From: a virus | Reading direction: 5' to 3' (one strand) | Virus record (IMG/VR): IMGVR_UViG_3300032249_000557 | Span: 1 to 61,705 of that record | DNA: 61,705 bases | Part shown: positions 31,070-39,198 of the stretch, in pieces | How positions within the stretch are numbered: position 1 is the first letter of the stretch | Layout: the number at the start of each line of letters is the position of its first letter | Position numbers and translations under genes: made by a program | The notes under the pieces: generated by a model | Database searches by the model: none | What the model was told of the DNA's origin: nothing | Seen by the model: only the letters and a program-made list of their open reading frames with translations

Positions 31070-31675
31070 TCATATTTTATAGGTTTCTAATTCATTAAGG
31101 CAAACAAATTTAGTGTCCCCATATTGGGTATTCTTACTAACATGATAATGACCATGAATAAAAAGCTTTGGTTGATGAATTTTATACAATTCTCCTAAAG
31201 CCCAGCCAGTAATATTCTCATATCTTTTGGCATATGGCCCTATATATTCAGGAACCATAAAATCTGGACAATCATGAGCTAAAAAAATATCTGGCTTGAT
31301 CTCTCTGTATAGTTCTCTAGCTTTCATAAAAGTTTCAATATTATTTTGTTCATCCTCCCACCAGTCAATACCTATAGTACGATATTGACGATCAATAGAA
31401 TAGGCTCCTCTATAAAAAAAGAATGATATTCCATTCAATGTGGTGAAACCATAATCTCCCAAGTAATGTGGGATGTTAATTATTTTATTATAATTGTCAT
31501 GGTTGCCACCAACAATCTTGAATTTATCTGGATCAACATTATTCAATGTGGAAAAGTCAAATCCCACATCACCTAAAGCAACTATATATTCATGCTTATC
31601 TTTCTCACGAATAATTTCGTGCATACGCTTATATTTGCCGTGGATATCCCCGACAACAGTTATTGAATCTTTCAT
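31070..31675 (-). CDS. metallophosphoesterase
   Basis: 201 aa. TVVGDIHGKYKRM (GDIHG), VALGDVGFDF (GD), VGGNHDNYNK (GNHD), FLAHDCP (H) and IHGHYHVS (GHxH): complete phosphoesterase set, close to PPP/ApaH-type in the first motif. Third such enzyme in the window. Confidence 0.88.
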   Translation of the reverse strand: MKDSITVVGDIHGKYKRMHEIIREKDKHEYIVALGDVGFDFSTLNNVDPDKFKIVGGNHDNYNKIINIPHYLGDYGFTTLNGISFFFYRGAYSIDRQYRTIGIDWWEDEQNNIETFMKARELYREIKPDIFLAHDCPDFMVPEYIGPYAKRYENITGWALGELYKIHQPKLFIHGHYHVSKNTQYGDTKFVCLNELETYKI

Positions 31676-31953
31676 ACTCCATCCAAAGGGTCTGGTTTAA
31701 AAGGGTAAGAGAATGGCCCCAAAACACTTTTTCTTTTTTCTTTCAGAAAATTAATTACATCATTAAAACACGACTCGCACAGATCAACCTCAAATCTTGA
31801 TCCATCATTCTTTGAGCCATATCCCCAACAAGATTCAAGAGTGGCAAAATCTGGCCCAACATATGGATAGTTAGTGGTACTTTTCCCACAACAATCACAT
31901 GAAACGTCATCAAGAACTTTTCTTATTTCTTCTTTAAATGTTCTCATTTCCAA
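31672..31953 (-). CDS. conserved phage protein with cysteine pairs
   Basis: 93 aa. CDCCGKST, then LESCWGYGSKNDGSRFEVDLCESCFNDV: two C-x2-C pairs separated by a W-GYGS-x-DG loop, a known phage hypothetical wording likely to bind zinc. ATGA overlap. Confidence 0.75.
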   Translation of the reverse strand: MEMRTFKEEIRKVLDDVSCDCCGKSTTNYPYVGPDFATLESCWGYGSKNDGSRFEVDLCESCFNDVINFLKEKRKSVLGPFSYPFKPDPLDGV

Positions 31954-32201
31954 CGTCGTGAAACATCACGCCTCTTAGGTGGACTATAATAGCTAATTGT
32001 TCTAGTTGTAATAGAATATGGTTTGAAAATCTTTGAAAGTTTCTTAGAACTAAGACTAGCAGGAAGAACTATATCACTACTTTTAATTAGGTCAGGAATA
32101 CCACAGTATTCAGATAAGTAATTCATAGTTTTCTTGTATCCCTCAATGATAACATCTTTGGAACAAGTTTTCTTCAACAAATCTTCAAAACTCTTAGCCA
32201 T
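31944..32201 (-). CDS. hypothetical basic protein
   Basis: 85 aa, Lys/Ser-rich, with C-terminal PPKRRDVSRRWK. Unrecognised. Confidence 0.65.
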   Translation of the reverse strand: MAKSFEDLLKKTCSKDVIIEGYKKTMNYLSEYCGIPDLIKSSDIVLPASLSSKKLSKIFKPYSITTRTISYYSPPKRRDVSRRWK

Positions 32202-32355
32202 TGTTAATAATCTCCAGAATGGTTTCTGCTAGTGTAGAACGCCCCACAATTCTTCCATCCTCATAAGGATCATTATAACTAGACTTTTGACTCCAAACTT
32301 GCATAATACCCAAGCACATTCGTCTAATTTCTTCCAATTTTTCTTCTTTAGTCAT
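32194..32355 (-). CDS. hypothetical protein, DGRIVG family
   Basis: 53 aa; EDGRIVGRSTLAETILEII is the same block as in 29522-29704. Overlaps both neighbours by 8 bp. Confidence 0.7.
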   Translation of the reverse strand: MTKEEKLEEIRRMCLGIMQVWSQKSSYNDPYEDGRIVGRSTLAETILEIINNG

Positions 32356-32677
32356 TTTCTACCTCGACTGGAATATATGCTGGCTGTTTAATGTTACAAC
32401 GCCCAAGAGCAATTCTAACGCCCAGTTTCTTATTGTAGTTATCCTTAATACTACAAAGAGCTACTCCTTCATAATGATCACCAGATGGACTATCAATTAT
32501 AATGTGTGTGGAACCACCTTTAGTATCTGGTTCAATAGAACCATCAACTCTATACATAACACGATTTGGTGATTCAAAAACCAATTGACGATTTTGCCAC
32601 TTAAATCTACCATTATAAAGCCTGTTGTGAAGAACCCTAACCTTATATCCACTATTACGAAGCTGTTGAATTGTCAT
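32348..32677 (-). CDS. hypothetical protein
   Basis: 109 aa from ATG at 32677 (GGAGAAAAAC). MTIQQLRNSGYKVRVLHNRL opens a wording shared by several phage proteins (lRk.gykVRv.H.R); then strands TRGGSTHIII-like (GGSTHIIIDSPSGDHYEGVA) and CSIKDNYNKKLGVRIALGR. Predicted beta sandwich. Function unknown. Confidence 0.75.
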   Translation of the reverse strand: MTIQQLRNSGYKVRVLHNRLYNGRFKWQNRQLVFESPNRVMYRVDGSIEPDTKGGSTHIIIDSPSGDHYEGVALCSIKDNYNKKLGVRIALGRCNIKQPAYIPVEVEND

Positions 32678-32689
32678 GTTTTTCTCCAA

Positions 32690-32854
32690 TTAGTGTATGC
32701 CACAAACTTCCACGGTACGAGTGATAATAATCTTATTGTATTCTGACAAAAAACTATTCAGATGATCCTGTTTAATCACCAACTCACCATTACTCTGACC
32801 AATAAAATACTTGTCAAGTAAATCTTGAACTTTTTGTTGAACTGTTGGACTCAT
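32690..32854 (-). CDS. hypothetical protein
   Basis: 54 aa from ATG at 32854; helical, first gene after the promoter at 32878-32905. Confidence 0.6.
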   Translation of the reverse strand: MSPTVQQKVQDLLDKYFIGQSNGELVIKQDHLNSFLSEYNKIIITRTVEVCGIH

Positions 32855-32877
32855 AAACTTTCTCCAAAGGATACCCA

Positions 32878-32905
32878 AGTATACTGTAGTATCGGCTTTT
32901 GTCAA
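32878..32905 (-). promoter_or_regulatory. sigma70-type promoter for 32854-31070 operon
   Basis: TTGACA, 16 nt with GCCGATACTAC, TATACT. Confidence 0.85.
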
Positions 32906-32921
32906 GACGCTCCATTAAGAA

Positions 32922-33086
32922 TTATTTCTTGTCTGAGAGAGCTATTAAAATACCATAGGATAAAATACTTGGAACCCAAAGACCAACATACAAACTATAG
33001 AATTCTGCATTTTGTATACCGCTAAACATTAATCCAACACTAAGTATCATACTAACAAATGCTGGAATTATTACTAAATTAATCAT
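32922..33086 (-). CDS. small two-helix membrane protein
   Basis: 54 aa. Two membrane segments; VGLMFSGIQNAEFYSLYVGL / WVPSILS matches the 33313-33489 product (TGLWFSGVENAKDCGLFVGL / WVPSFLS). Paralogue pair flanking a third membrane gene. Confidence 0.7.
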   Translation of the reverse strand: MINLVIIPAFVSMILSVGLMFSGIQNAEFYSLYVGLWVPSILSYGILIALSDKK

Positions 33087-33095
33087 TTTGTACCT

Positions 33096-33311
33096 TTATG
33101 ACTGTTCGTCAATTTTTACTTTGTGTTCTTTGACTTCTCTGATTAGTTTTTTCAGAGTTTCATTATCTTTCAGTTCTGATAATGTATAGTTTACTTTACG
33201 ATTATTTCTTGAGTCTGGATTTAGATCACCCATAAATAGCATACTAAGTGCCAGACCAGAACTAACAATCAACATCATAATCACGCCAGCGAAAAATATG
33301 TACATTTCCAT
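33096..33311 (-). CDS. small membrane protein
   Basis: 71 aa. N-terminal membrane helix (YIFFAGVIMMLIVSSGLALS), then a soluble charged tail LKDNETLKKLIREVKEHKVK. Start uses the AAGGAG of the preceding gene end. Confidence 0.7.
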   Translation of the reverse strand: MEMYIFFAGVIMMLIVSSGLALSMLFMGDLNPDSRNNRKVNYTLSELKDNETLKKLIREVKEHKVKIDEQS

Positions 33312-33312
33312 G

Positions 33313-33489
33313 TTAATCTCCTTTACTGTTTTTTAGTAACAGATTTCCAAGAGATAAGAAACTAGGAACCCATAATCCTACGAACAAACCACAGTCTTTT
33401 GCATTTTCAACTCCACTAAACCATAATCCCGTACTTAAAGCGAAACTTAGAAATGCTGCAACTAGAATACTGATCTTAAAAGGACTCAT
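33313..33489 (-). CDS. small two-helix membrane protein
   Basis: 58 aa, paralogue of 32922-33086 (shared GLWFSG..NA....LFVGLWVPS). Confidence 0.7.
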   Translation of the reverse strand: MSPFKISILVAAFLSFALSTGLWFSGVENAKDCGLFVGLWVPSFLSLGNLLLKNSKGD

Positions 33490-33539
33490 AATGTTAACTC
33501 CGATTTGTTTAAGTTGTTAAAGGTTAGAACTAAGTCTCA

Positions 33540-33767
33540 TTATACCAGAGCAAACGCTGGTTGGAAATTATCTTTATAAAGACCAACGCTTACTTCACCA
33601 TCTTCGCTATTGTAAAATTCTCCTTTACGATATTCTGGAAAGCCATTTTCTACTCCAAAAGCTATTCTGAGAAATTCATTCGTATGAGTCTCTCCGTAAA
33701 AATAATCATCAAAAATTTTGATTTTTTCGATAGATGATCCTCTCGCTACAATAAAAATCCATCTCAT
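33540..33767 (-). CDS. hypothetical protein
   Basis: 75 aa; WIFIVARGSSIEKIKIFDDY, then beta-rich end FYNSEDGEVSVGLYKDNFQP. ATGA-type overlap with the upstream GTG gene. Confidence 0.65.
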   Translation of the reverse strand: MRWIFIVARGSSIEKIKIFDDYFYGETHTNEFLRIAFGVENGFPEYRKGEFYNSEDGEVSVGLYKDNFQPAFALV

Positions 33768-33943
33768 GATTTACTCTCCAAAAAGTTATTGATAAAATCA
33801 GCAAAGCCTTTAAGTTCTTCCTCAGAAAAAATTAACACTAACTTTTTCTTATATAGATGAATACCTAACTCATATCGAAATTTTCCCACTCTATCATCGG
33901 ATAGTTCCATATTAGAATATTCTGTTTTATATATTTCGCTCAC
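33764..33943 (-). CDS. hypothetical protein (GTG start), paralogue of 42036-42293 product
   Basis: 59 aa from GTG at 33943 (AGGAGATTAAGA site). LIFSEEELKGFADFINNFLE corresponds to FKFTKEELKGLANFINSFVD of 42036-42293. Unknown small phage family. Confidence 0.65.
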   Translation of the reverse strand: MSEIYKTEYSNMELSDDRVGKFRYELGIHLYKKKLVLIFSEEELKGFADFINNFLESKS

Positions 33944-33953
33944 TCTTAATCTC

Positions 33954-34334
33954 CTAATAACAAATACAGTCTCTTGCGTAAATTATACCACGTTTAGCTG
34001 GAGGGTCAATAGGATTTTCAAACTTTTTAACGGATTTTACAATCCATCCAAACTTAGGCTTATCCTTCCAGCCATAAGTCTTATCATTAATATCCACCTT
34101 GTGTCTATTCTCATCAGATCCCCAATGTTCTTTAGAAGAGTATTGAATACAAGAACTAAAAGTAATTGTTCCGATAATTCTACTCTTAAACTTAGCCGAT
34201 TTCCCCGGAGTTTCAATCATTGCCAACTCAACTCCTTCTAATCTTGTGGGAAGTCGATAGGAGCGGGTTTCGACCGTTTTCTGACCATTAATTAAAAGGG
34301 TAGACCAAGGACTCTGTATGTTTAAACCGACCAC
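33954..34334 (-). CDS. ASCH-domain protein
   Basis: 126 aa. Begins VGLNIQSPWSTLLINGQKTV then ETRSYRLP: the ASCH opening (l.i..pw...i..G.KtiE.R). Later GTITFSSCIQY and a W-K-x-K-P strand. ASCH domains bind or act on RNA; in phages their role is unproven. Confidence 0.8.
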   Translation of the reverse strand: MVGLNIQSPWSTLLINGQKTVETRSYRLPTRLEGVELAMIETPGKSAKFKSRIIGTITFSSCIQYSSKEHWGSDENRHKVDINDKTYGWKDKPKFGWIVKSVKKFENPIDPPAKRGIIYARDCICY

Positions 34335-34337
34335 GAA

Positions 34338-34595
34338 TTATTCTCCAAAAGGTTCAAAATTTACAGTAAACAGCTTACCATCTTTATTTCGATAAAATAA
34401 TTCTGGCTCATCTTTCTTTGCCCACCAAATAAATGTATTCTTAATTTTGTTATTTATGTTAGGATTCCAACTAGCTGACCAAACATCTGGCCCCTTATCA
34501 TCATGTGTTGATCGTGCAAATATGATTTTATATGGACTACTGGTTCCATTATAAATCTGTATAGTTCCATCAAATCCAACTTCACTTGGGTTCAT
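34338..34595 (-). CDS. hypothetical protein
   Basis: 85 aa; strands PYKIIFARSTHDDKGPDVWS, WWAKKDEPELFYRNKDGKLF. Unrecognised. Confidence 0.65.
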   Translation of the reverse strand: MNPSEVGFDGTIQIYNGTSSPYKIIFARSTHDDKGPDVWSASWNPNINNKIKNTFIWWAKKDEPELFYRNKDGKLFTVNFEPFGE

Positions 34596-35127
34596 TTTTG
34601 TATTTATCTATAATGCTAGTTAATTCTTCTTCGTTAAAATTTGCTTTTATATATACAGCAAGGGACTCAGCTTGATCTATTTTTGTCAAAGGAATATCTT
34701 TGTATCTGTGGCAATCATGAAGCAAAAGAATTGAATCTGTTGACATTTTCATTGCCGCTGCTGCACAACAAGATACTCTAAATCTTCCATCAATAAGGAT
34801 AAGATCAAAATTGTCTTTGTGTTCTCGAATACTATTTGGATATTTGATCCAATCAGATTTCTTGCTATTATCAATAGGAAAACCCCAATTTAAACAATTA
34901 CTATTTATATCAATATGGTAAAACTTTATTTTATTGTAATCTAATATTTGTTTCTTGGTTTTTTCGATCCATTCTGAACAAGAGTCAATGGATACTATCT
35001 TTCTTATATTTATATAGGAATTAACCAAAAACGTAGAACCTCCACAGCCATACTCAAAATACGAACTGGCATTTGGTATATATTTTTTAAACAAAGCTAT
35101 TTCTTTTGCCGTCATTGCTATTTGCAT
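34582..35127 (-). CDS. class I SAM-dependent methyltransferase-like protein
   Basis: 181 aa. SSYFEYGCGGSTFLVNSYIN near residue 20 is the SAM motif I (E-x-G-x-G-x), VSIDSCSEW the acidic end of strand 2, and FDLILIDGRFRVSCC (motif IV region). Small-molecule or carbohydrate methyltransferase-like fold; substrate unknown. Confidence 0.75.
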   Translation of the reverse strand: MQIAMTAKEIALFKKYIPNASSYFEYGCGGSTFLVNSYINIRKIVSIDSCSEWIEKTKKQILDYNKIKFYHIDINSNCLNWGFPIDNSKKSDWIKYPNSIREHKDNFDLILIDGRFRVSCCAAAAMKMSTDSILLLHDCHRYKDIPLTKIDQAESLAVYIKANFNEEELTSIIDKYKNEPK

Positions 35128-35149
35128 AAAAATCCAGTTTCAATTACTT

Positions 35150-35866
35150 TCATGTTAAATTATACTCAAGGTCAATATATGTTAAATGCCAATTTAAGGC
35201 TAAAGAACCATCAGTATCTTCTTTGTATCCTATATATTCTTCTAATCCACTGAGTATTTGATAGTCAGTAATATTCTGTAAATCAAATAATAATTTACAG
35301 TAATTAAGCATATCGCTTTTTGAATTAAATATCCAAGGACACGATATATCAGAAATGTTTAATACAGTCAATTCTTTAGGAAATTTAATAGTATTCCAGT
35401 CATAATATAATCCTTTGTGTTCTCCTGTTGATGTATATTTCCCAACAAAGTCATCTAAAAAAAACGAAACATTACTGTTTAATGAAACATCGGCCAGATG
35501 AATAAAGCCTTTATCTTTGATATGCAACGACAAATTATCTAAAAAAGCGTCTAGTTTTTGTATATGATGAATAGAGGCCAAACATACTATTCTGTCAACA
35601 GATGGTATATTCCATTTTTCATAAGGAGACACTACAGATATGTTATTAATAGATTCAGAGAAATCTAAAGACAATACAGAAGTATCTTCTAAGCAATATT
35701 TTTTTAAATATCCACCAAGCGAAGGTATATCTAATATTGTTTCATTGTCTTTTATAGGATGTCTATCAAAAAGAGAATAGAACTCTTTATCTCTAGCATT
35801 AGGATAATTTTTCATGGCTAGATCATACGCCCAGCCTCTATGTCTAAAAATATTTTTATATTCCAT
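35150..35866 (-). CDS. SAM-dependent methyltransferase-like protein
   Basis: 238 aa. ETILDIPSLGGYLKKYC (a degraded glycine-rich motif I), VLSLDFSES (strand 2), DRIVCLASIHHIQKLDAFLD (IHH catalytic/substrate helix) and KGFIHLADVS. Typical of class I methyltransferases though motif I lacks the usual GxGxG. Overlaps the QueC-like gene by 11 bp. Confidence 0.75.
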   Translation of the reverse strand: MEYKNIFRHRGWAYDLAMKNYPNARDKEFYSLFDRHPIKDNETILDIPSLGGYLKKYCLEDTSVLSLDFSESINNISVVSPYEKWNIPSVDRIVCLASIHHIQKLDAFLDNLSLHIKDKGFIHLADVSLNSNVSFFLDDFVGKYTSTGEHKGLYYDWNTIKFPKELTVLNISDISCPWIFNSKSDMLNYCKLLFDLQNITDYQILSGLEEYIGYKEDTDGSLALNWHLTYIDLEYNLT

Positions 35867-36545
35867 TTTTTATTTGATTAAGCTCTAAACAGGTTTTGCA
35901 TTTACCACATTCTTTAGAAGTATTCTCATCAATATTAATAGGGTTTCTGCAACTCCAAGTCATGTCTCTTAATTCTTTAGGAAGCATCTTATAAATTTCA
36001 TCTTTTGTTAAGTGTCCGACAGGATACATTTTTTGGATATTTGGAGCAAACAACTCTAACATTTTATTAGCTCTAATTACCCTTTCCTCCATATATGAAC
36101 CAGAATCAGACTTGGTGCGACCTATTGCAATTTTCTTAATGGTGGGTAAACTTAAACAAATTGCTCCTGCTATGAAGTTGTATATATCACTATCTACTAT
36201 AAATTTCTGAGTAACTGTTACTTCTTCTGTTTCTGTGTTTATGTTATCTATGTATGAATAAAAGGGGTATTCATGATAGCTCTCACTATATCTAAACTTG
36301 TAAAACTTAGACATATACTCAAGAATATTTTTTACAGCTCGTTGTTCTACTTCTGCTCTCTTTTGCTTATTCAGGAGATACAGATGATGTATATGTACTT
36401 TATGTTCTGCGTTTTGTAACAACTGCCATAAAGCTCCTGTAGAATCTAATCCTCCAGAAAGCATAAGCAGAGTATCTGAGTCATCAAGCTCTATATTATA
36501 TTGTGCTTTAAAAAGACTGTTTATTCTTTGATTTAGATTAGTCAT
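35856..36545 (-). CDS. QueC-like ATP-pyrophosphatase
   Basis: 229 aa. P-loop-like PP motif LMLSGGLDSTGALWQLL near residue 30 and C-terminal zinc motif WSCRNPINIDENTSKECGKC / KTCLE (C...C-x2-C-x2-C). This combination belongs to QueC (7-cyano-7-deazaguanine synthase) and relatives. No queD/E/F or TGT gene is visible here, so preQ0 synthesis for DNA modification is only a possibility. It lies with two methyltransferase-like genes. Confidence 0.75.
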   Translation of the reverse strand: MTNLNQRINSLFKAQYNIELDDSDTLLMLSGGLDSTGALWQLLQNAEHKVHIHHLYLLNKQKRAEVEQRAVKNILEYMSKFYKFRYSESYHEYPFYSYIDNINTETEEVTVTQKFIVDSDIYNFIAGAICLSLPTIKKIAIGRTKSDSGSYMEERVIRANKMLELFAPNIQKMYPVGHLTKDEIYKMLPKELRDMTWSCRNPINIDENTSKECGKCKTCLELNQIKNGI

Positions 36546-36769
36546 TGTTTACTATAAATATCTGTCCATGTTTTAGCTTGCTCAAGACTAATAAACATCA
36601 TTGGTCTATCAGTTTCTTTAGATAATATCCACTCATAACCAAACCAACCACTCTGCTTAATTTGATACCAAACTGAATTATTAGAGTCTTTTAGCTTACA
36701 GATTTTATATTTCATGTTTACTGTGTTAATAACAGTATGTTCATGAATCTTTTTACTTATATCAGTCAT
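36542..36769 (-). CDS. hypothetical protein
   Basis: 75 aa; strands YKICKLKDSNNSVWYQIKQS, FGYEWILSKETDRPMMFISL; beta-rich small protein. ATGA overlaps on both sides. Confidence 0.65.
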   Translation of the reverse strand: MTDISKKIHEHTVINTVNMKYKICKLKDSNNSVWYQIKQSGWFGYEWILSKETDRPMMFISLEQAKTWTDIYSKQ

Positions 36770-37307
36770 TAGATTTTGACTCCCACGAAGATATTATCCT
36801 CCAAGTATTATTTGATAATAGTCTATAGTGAGTATATTCTATATTTGTGATTTTCCCTAGTTTCACTCTTATGTGAGCTAATCTAAAGTCCTCATAGGTT
36901 TCTGGTTTTTCTAAGGAACCAGTTTCGTAACCACCATATTCAATCCATGTTTGGGTAAAATCTTTAACGTCAAGATTTAGTCTGCCTCTCATGACCGGCA
37001 TAAAATAACCTTTACGACCAATTGGTTGAACTACATCTCCGTACATAACCCACTGATCACAATATTCAAAGTATTCTAATTCTATCCCATTTATTGGAAC
37101 AACTTCTGTACGTCCCCAAGGATGAATACTTTCTACATTACCAACAATATTGTCAATGGTAATCTTCTGTCTGTCTATTGGTTTGTTTTTTAGCTTTTCT
37201 ATATTCTTTTTATGAATAGGATTAAGAACAAAAATAGAGAATAATAGCCCTATAACTATTCCTAATACTATTATTGTTGGTCTAATATCAAAATTAGTTT
37301 CGTTCAT
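36762..37307 (-). CDS. membrane-anchored hypothetical protein
   Basis: 181 aa. N-terminal membrane helix (PTIIVLGIVIGLLFSIFVLN, residues ~10-29), then an outer or inner soluble beta-rich domain with IEYFEYCDQWVMYGD-like wording (LEYFEYCDQWVMYGDVVQPI). Unrecognised. Confidence 0.7.
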   Translation of the reverse strand: MNETNFDIRPTIIVLGIVIGLLFSIFVLNPIHKKNIEKLKNKPIDRQKITIDNIVGNVESIHPWGRTEVVPINGIELEYFEYCDQWVMYGDVVQPIGRKGYFMPVMRGRLNLDVKDFTQTWIEYGGYETGSLEKPETYEDFRLAHIRVKLGKITNIEYTHYRLLSNNTWRIISSWESKSND

Positions 37308-37521
37308 AAAGAATCCTTAATATTTGTCTTGCCATGTGAGATATTCCATCCTCTAATCCATCTGAGTATGAGAGTTTTTTACTACCCTCAAGCACCTTCA
37401 TAAAGTCTATAGTATCAAGATAAGGCCCGGATGGTTCAAGAGTTTCTTCTTTGCATAAATCTTCTATCTTTTCTATTTTAGTGATAAGATAGAGTAATTG
37501 TTTTTGAAAATCTTTAGTCAT
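37294..37521 (-). CDS. hypothetical protein
   Basis: 75 aa; helical, ending SDGLEDGISHMARQILRILY, similar in feel to the DGRIVG family tail. Confidence 0.65.
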   Translation of the reverse strand: MTKDFQKQLLYLITKIEKIEDLCKEETLEPSGPYLDTIDFMKVLEGSKKLSYSDGLEDGISHMARQILRILYERN

Positions 37522-37547
37522 TATCGTTTGCGTGATTCTATAAAGTT

Positions 37548-37784
37548 CTACATCACAATTGGTTTTCTAATCCAGACTTTAATACCAGTTTTAGTAGTCC
37601 ATGTTATATCTTCTGTTTTTGTAACATTGAACGATACTTGTTTGATGGGAATATGCTGGATGTTTTGACTGGTATGTAGCGATCCATGCTCAATTATTTT
37701 TTGCATCAAATCTTGCACATCTTGTTCTGATAGTTTACTGTTACCAGTAATATCTATTTCTATTGTTGTTCTAAATTTCATCAT
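37548..37784 (-). CDS. hypothetical protein
   Basis: 78 aa; KFRTTIEIDITGNSKLSEQD, then helix and strand IPIKQVSFNVTKTEDITWTT. ATGATGAAA start overlaps the upstream stop. Confidence 0.65.
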   Translation of the reverse strand: MMKFRTTIEIDITGNSKLSEQDVQDLMQKIIEHGSLHTSQNIQHIPIKQVSFNVTKTEDITWTTKTGIKVWIRKPIVM

Positions 37785-37962
37785 TTTCCTTGTAGTAAAT
37801 CACTATCCCTCGTCCATAATCAGTAGTTACTTTAATCTTATAAGGATCATAAGGAACTTTTAAGTGATAACACAAATCCTCACCAGCTCTTAATACTTCT
37901 TTTAGAGTTGGAGATTGTAGATAAATGTCATTATCTTTTGATATATCAAATTGATTTGTCAT
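37771..37962 (-). CDS. hypothetical protein
   Basis: 63 aa, acidic, no motif. Confidence 0.65.
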   Translation of the reverse strand: MTNQFDISKDNDIYLQSPTLKEVLRAGEDLCYHLKVPYDPYKIKVTTDYGRGIVIYYKENDEI

Positions 37963-37979
37963 TCAAACTCCTTAAATAG

Positions 37980-38204
37980 TCATCGTTTAACTTCATCTGG
38001 ATGCTTGTCTCTCATATATGGAGTAGCACTAATGTAACCAATAGCATAATCTATTTTACTTTTAAGGGCAGCAACAACCATTTCTAATGCTTTAATTCTA
38101 TCTTTTTGAGATTCACTAGATTTGTATGCTGATTCTAGTTGTATCTTTTTTATCTTTAACTTCATTTTGTAATGGAGTAATTCGTGTTTCCCATAGTTCA
38201 TCAA
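37980..38204 (-). CDS. coiled-coil protein, probable second half of a split gene
   Basis: 74 aa as a free ORF, but residues from KIQLESAYKSSESQKDRIKA onward continue the coiled coil of the upstream ORF (38116-38397) if one A is removed from the A6 run near 38152 (GATAAAAAAGATA). Ends ISATPYMRDKHPDEVKR. May be translated alone from the ATG near 38165, by frameshifting, or be one gene with a homopolymer indel. Confidence 0.55.
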   Translation of the reverse strand: MMNYGKHELLHYKMKLKIKKIQLESAYKSSESQKDRIKALEMVVAALKSKIDYAIGYISATPYMRDKHPDEVKR

Positions 38205-38397
38205 TATCTTTTTGTCTTAGTTGTTCTGCTTGTGCTAATTTAGATTCTAGTTCTTTATAGCTTTTATTAGGAGGATTAATTCTTGCTGCGCATTTTTCAT
38301 ATTCTTCTCGTTGGTTTCTAAGAGCAGTAATAATTTGTCTTAGTTCAAGATTTTTCTTTACTAATTCATCATAACTTAACTTATTATAGTCGTTCAT
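38116..38397 (-). CDS. coiled-coil protein, probable first half of a split gene
   Basis: 93 aa. NLELRQIITALRNQREEYEK and KELESKLAQAEQLRQKDIDE are coiled coil. The last residues after VKDKK (DTTRISIQI) differ from the coil pattern and follow the A6 run. See the overlapping 37980-38204 ORF. Confidence 0.6.
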   Translation of the reverse strand: MNDYNKLSYDELVKKNLELRQIITALRNQREEYEKCAARINPPNKSYKELESKLAQAEQLRQKDIDELWETRITPLQNEVKDKKDTTRISIQI

Positions 38398-39016
38398 TTA
38401 ACATCCTTTTCAATTTCTTAACAGCCGTAGTTCTACTATTTTTCATAAGATCATCAATAAGATCATCTAGCTTCTCATCAAGCGTCAATTCCGCTGGTTT
38501 AGGTTGGACGGGCGGGTTTATCAAGTCTTTAAATAAGTCTCGCAAATTAGTTGCTATGCCTCCTAACGGGTCAGTAGCAAACAAACCTATTGTATAGTGA
38601 TGAGCATTACATTCATGTCCATTTGCCACAAAATAATTCATTCTTTCAAAGATATTATTCTCGTCGTTATTTGTGGTATGGTCTGTTTTATGAACCATGA
38701 TAAAGTTCTTAAAAATAGTAATCTCATTATTTAAGTTAAGAGTAAGATAATTAAATTTTTGATCATAAGCATAATTGGTAGAATTTTCATCTGGATTAAC
38801 GAAACTATACCTCCTCAGAATAATATAGTCGCATACTTCGTTATCATTATGAAACAAACTAGGATACGGATCATCATAATGATCTTGTAAGGATTGCACT
38901 GGGCTATATCTCTCTAAAGAATCAATAGTGTAAGTTAGGCCATTTATAACCCAATAGTATTTACTACTGTATTTGAAAGAGTCTAAACAATATGGTACTA
39001 TGTCTTTAAGTTTCAT
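38384..39016 (-). CDS. hypothetical protein
   Basis: 210 aa; N-terminal half of mixed strands with Tyr/Asp-rich loops, C-terminal LDEKLDDLIDDLMKNSRTTA helix. ATGA overlap upstream and downstream. Unrecognised. Confidence 0.65.
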   Translation of the reverse strand: MKLKDIVPYCLDSFKYSSKYYWVINGLTYTIDSLERYSPVQSLQDHYDDPYPSLFHNDNEVCDYIILRRYSFVNPDENSTNYAYDQKFNYLTLNLNNEITIFKNFIMVHKTDHTTNNDENNIFERMNYFVANGHECNAHHYTIGLFATDPLGGIATNLRDLFKDLINPPVQPKPAELTLDEKLDDLIDDLMKNSRTTAVKKLKRMLNERL

Positions 39017-39198
39017 GTGGGTTCTCCGCTTCCTAATCTATATAGCATCATTTCAATTTGATCAGTATTTTGTTCTATAACCATTTGTCGTGGAGTTTTA
39101 TTATTAAATGCTGGATTAGGAGCATCTAACCAAGAGTTAATAAATTCTTCTTGTACTATTGTTTTTAATCTTTCTTTAAGTTCATCAGATGTTTTCAT
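39013..39198 (-). CDS. hypothetical protein
   Basis: 61 aa; helical, SWLDAPNPAFNNKTPRQMVI is the wording of the C-terminal region of toxin/antitoxin-like DUF2384 (antitoxin Xre/MbcA-like: W...pn..l.g.tP...l..). It lacks the usual helix-turn-helix, so only the tail-like part is present. Confidence 0.6.
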   Translation of the reverse strand: MKTSDELKERLKTIVQEEFINSWLDAPNPAFNNKTPRQMVIEQNTDQIEMMLYRLGSGEPT

